64,000 nt of DNA from Acidobacteriota bacterium. GTDB lineage: Bacteria > Acidobacteriota > Thermoanaerobaculia > UBA5066. Each line of letters opens with the position of its first letter. Position 1 is the stretch's first letter. The DNA lies in assembly GCA_029781975.1 (NCBI GenBank), contig JAKOVQ010000016.1, forward strand, positions 124,001 through 188,000, read 5' to 3'. The notes below the pieces were generated by a model that worked only from the letters and a program-made list of their open reading frames with translations, was not told the DNA's origin and made no database searches. The position numbers and the translations under genes were made by a program. Shown piece after piece: positions 62,430 to 64,000 of this stretch.

Positions 62430-63523
62430 ATCGCCACGTACCGGCTCACCATCTCCTCCGCGGTGAAGAGCCGGGTCGCGCGCTCGCGGGAGGCCTCGGC
62501 GACCACGGCGTAGCGCTGGTCGTCCAGGAGGACCCCGACGGCGGCCTCCGCCAGGCCGTCGACGTCCCCCACCTCGCGGAGGAACCCCGTCTCGCCGTCC
62601 ACGACCACCTCGGGGAGGCCTCCGGCGCGGTAGCCGAGGACCGGGATGCCGCACGCCTGCGCCTCGAGGGCCGACAGGCCGAACGACTCCGAGTCCGACG
62701 GCAGGAGGTAGAGGTCCGCCGCCGGGACGATCGTCTCGACCGCCGGCGTGTTCCCGACGAAGTGCGCGTGCGCCGCGATCCCCTTCCTGCGGCAGAGCTC
62801 CTCGGCCGCGGGCCGGTCGGGCCCGTCTCCGACCATCAGGAGGCAGCAGGGAACGCGCTTGCGGACCCGGTCGAACACCTCCACCACGTCGAGGACGCGC
62901 TTGACGGGCCGGAAGTTCGAGACGTGCAGGAGGAGCCGCGAGCCGGCGTGCGCGTAGCACCCCTCGCGTCCGCCGGCCACCGGGCGCCAGCGCTCGGGGT
63001 CGACGAAGTTCGGCACCACCTCGATCTCCTGGCGCGGCGTGAAGACCTCCTCCGTCACCTTCCGGAGGTACTGCGACACGGCCGTCACCGCGTCGGAGCG
63101 CTCGATGCCGAAGCGGGTGATCGGGAGGTACGAGCGGTCCTGCCCGACGATGGTGACGTCCGTGCCGTGGAGCGTCGTGACGACGCCGAGCCGCCGCGGG
63201 AGGAGCATCTCGCGCGCCAGGTGCGCCGAGATGGCGTGCGGCAGGGCGTAGTGCGCGTGGACGACGTCGAGCCCTTCGTGGAGCGCCACGTCGACGATCC
63301 TCGTCGCGAGGGCGAGGTCGTAGGGCGGGTAGGTGAAGAGCGGGTAGGTCGGGACCGCCACCTCGTGGTACGACACGCGCTCGGCGAAGACGTTGAGGCG
63401 CGAGGGGACGGCGTAGGTGACGAAGTGGACCTCGTGGCCGCGCCGCGCCAGCTCGTGCCCGAGCTCGGTGGCGACGACCCCGGAGCCGCCGAAGGTCGGG
63501 TAGCAGGCGATCCCGATCCGCAT
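62381..63523 (-). CDS. bshA: N-acetyl-alpha-D-glucosaminyl L-malate synthase
   Basis: This 380-residue GT4 glycosyltransferase joins GlcNAc and L-malate, the first step of bacillithiol synthesis. The N-terminal IACYPTFGGSGVVATELG and the middle VTTLHGTDVTIVGQD, GIERSDAVTAVSQYL and VPNFVDPERW are characteristic of BshA, as is SDSESFGLSALEAQACG near residue 275. The ATG start overlaps the bshB1 stop (ATGA), so the two are coupled. No bshC is seen here. Confidence 0.94.
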   Translation of the reverse strand: MRIGIACYPTFGGSGVVATELGHELARRGHEVHFVTYAVPSRLNVFAERVSYHEVAVPTYPLFTYPPYDLALATRIVDVALHEGLDVVHAHYALPHAISAHLAREMLLPRRLGVVTTLHGTDVTIVGQDRSYLPITRFGIERSDAVTAVSQYLRKVTEEVFTPRQEIEVVPNFVDPERWRPVAGGREGCYAHAGSRLLLHVSNFRPVKRVLDVVEVFDRVRKRVPCCLLMVGDGPDRPAAEELCRRKGIAAHAHFVGNTPAVETIVPAADLYLLPSDSESFGLSALEAQACGIPVLGYRAGGLPEVVVDGETGFLREVGDVDGLAEAAVGVLLDDQRYAVVAEASRERATRLFTAEEMVSRYVAIYERVLAALPEPPAEP

Positions 63524-64000
63524 CAGAAGCCCGGCTCGAACCCCTCGAAGGCGGCGAGCGGGTCGGCGAGGAGGGGCGGGCGCGGCGCGACGAAGGCCTC
63601 GGCCGCGGCGACGTTCGCCAGGAGGCCGTACGCCCGGGCGCGCGCGAGGATCGCCTCGAGGAAGAGGGGCGAGGAGATGAAGGTCGAAGGCTCCTTCGAG
63701 GCGGGGTCGAAGAACTGGCTCCGGTAGGCGCGGATCGCGGCGACCTTCGTCTCGAGGGCTCCCGAGACGTCGACGAGGAACGAGGGCGCGGCGAGGTACG
63801 CCGACGGGTAGTAGACGACCTGCTGCGGCCTGTGCGGCGGCAGGCCGGTCTCGAGCGCCCGGAGCCCCGCGTAGAAGGTCGCGTCGGTGACGAGCCTCCC
63901 CGCCCGGACGTGGTCCGGGTGCCGGTCGTCCGGGAGCGGCGCGACGACGAGCCGCGGCCGGCGGCGCCGGACCACCTCGATCACGTCGAGCTCGGCCGCG
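63523..64000 (-). CDS. bshB1: Bacillithiol biosynthesis deacetylase (5' end outside window)
   Basis: The visible 159 residues are the C-terminal part of a PIG-L/LmbE zinc deacetylase that removes the acetyl group from GlcNAc-malate in the second bacillithiol step. The histidine segment LPDDRHPDHVRAG and VVYYPSAYLAAPSFLVDVS match BshB1; the N-terminal HPDD zinc site lies beyond the window. It precedes bshA and overlaps it by 3 bases. Confidence 0.88.
   Translation of the reverse strand, partial: AAELDVIEVVRRRRPRLVVAPLPDDRHPDHVRAGRLVTDATFYAGLRALETGLPPHRPQQVVYYPSAYLAAPSFLVDVSGALETKVAAIRAYRSQFFDPASKEPSTFISSPLFLEAILARARAYGLLANVAAAEAFVAPRPPLLADPLAAFEGFEPGF

Overview
The window is a 64 kb piece of a very GC-rich bacterial chromosome. 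It is densely coded on both strands, and the longest stretch without a gene is 183 bp (49370-49552). The cell is diderm in character: there are heptosyltransferase-like, OmpA-domain and lipoprotein genes. It also carries bacillithiol synthesis genes (bshA, bshB1), NAD-linked dihydroorotate dehydrogenase (pyrK-pyrD) and several very large GT-C membrane proteins of the DUF2298 type. Taken together this suggests an uncultured Acidobacteriota-like lineage. That assignment is inference; the window has no rRNA. I saw no insertion sequence, prophage, integrase or CRISPR array. Many gene pairs overlap by 4 bases (GTGA or ATGA), so translational coupling appears to be the rule.

Layout. 1-15.5 kb: a truncated MscS channel, two tandem Ca/cation antiporters with a family-5 uracil-DNA glycosylase, a site-2 protease and a radical SAM protein with an odd cysteine motif, an aldo/keto reductase, an M14 carboxypeptidase, a STAS protein coupled to glycogen phosphorylase, an acyl-reductase-like protein and DNA polymerase IV. 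15.5-21.8 kb: feoA-feoB-MFS-lipoprotein, a GT9 glycosyltransferase and a GT-C-like membrane protein. 21.8-29.5 kb: a compact seven-gene minus-strand cluster described below. 29.5-40.2 kb: an FAD oxidoreductase facing a four-gene coupled operon of giant membrane glycosyltransferases (two DUF2298 proteins, an Agl23-like protein, a GT2), then a fatty acid desaturase. 40.2-43.3 kb: a fused E1 2-oxoacid dehydrogenase and an alpha/beta hydrolase. 43.3-46.8 kb: another GT-C protein paired with a membrane-anchored alkaline-phosphatase-superfamily enzyme. 46.9-49.4 kb: pyrK-pyrD-pyrF, then an 80-bp tandem repeat. 49.6-56.9 kb: a small unknown gene, an ArsA-like ATPase, an S4 protein, a DUF4845-like protein, lepB, lepA, tsaD and mtnA. 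57-59.5 kb: pgk-tpiA-secG and tRNA-Leu(GAG). 59.6-64 kb: DUF4870, DUF4097 and RDD proteins, an adenosine-deaminase-like protein and bshA-bshB1.

The most interesting region is 21786-29521. In transcription order it encodes a coiled-coil protein, PspA/IM30 (ESCRT-III superfamily), a membrane-anchored NMT1-type substrate-binding protein fused to an OmpA peptidoglycan-binding domain, the cognate ABC permease and ATPase, a membrane-anchored helical protein, and a two-domain AAA ATPase with a Vps4/Ycf46-like pore loop. I read this as an envelope-maintenance module that links a PspA membrane scaffold, an AAA remodelling motor and a peptidoglycan-tethered sensor or transporter. Its function is inferred, not shown.

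Most other genes are recognisable housekeeping functions. Starts given here were chosen from overlaps, ribosome-binding sites and family length; GTG starts are common.
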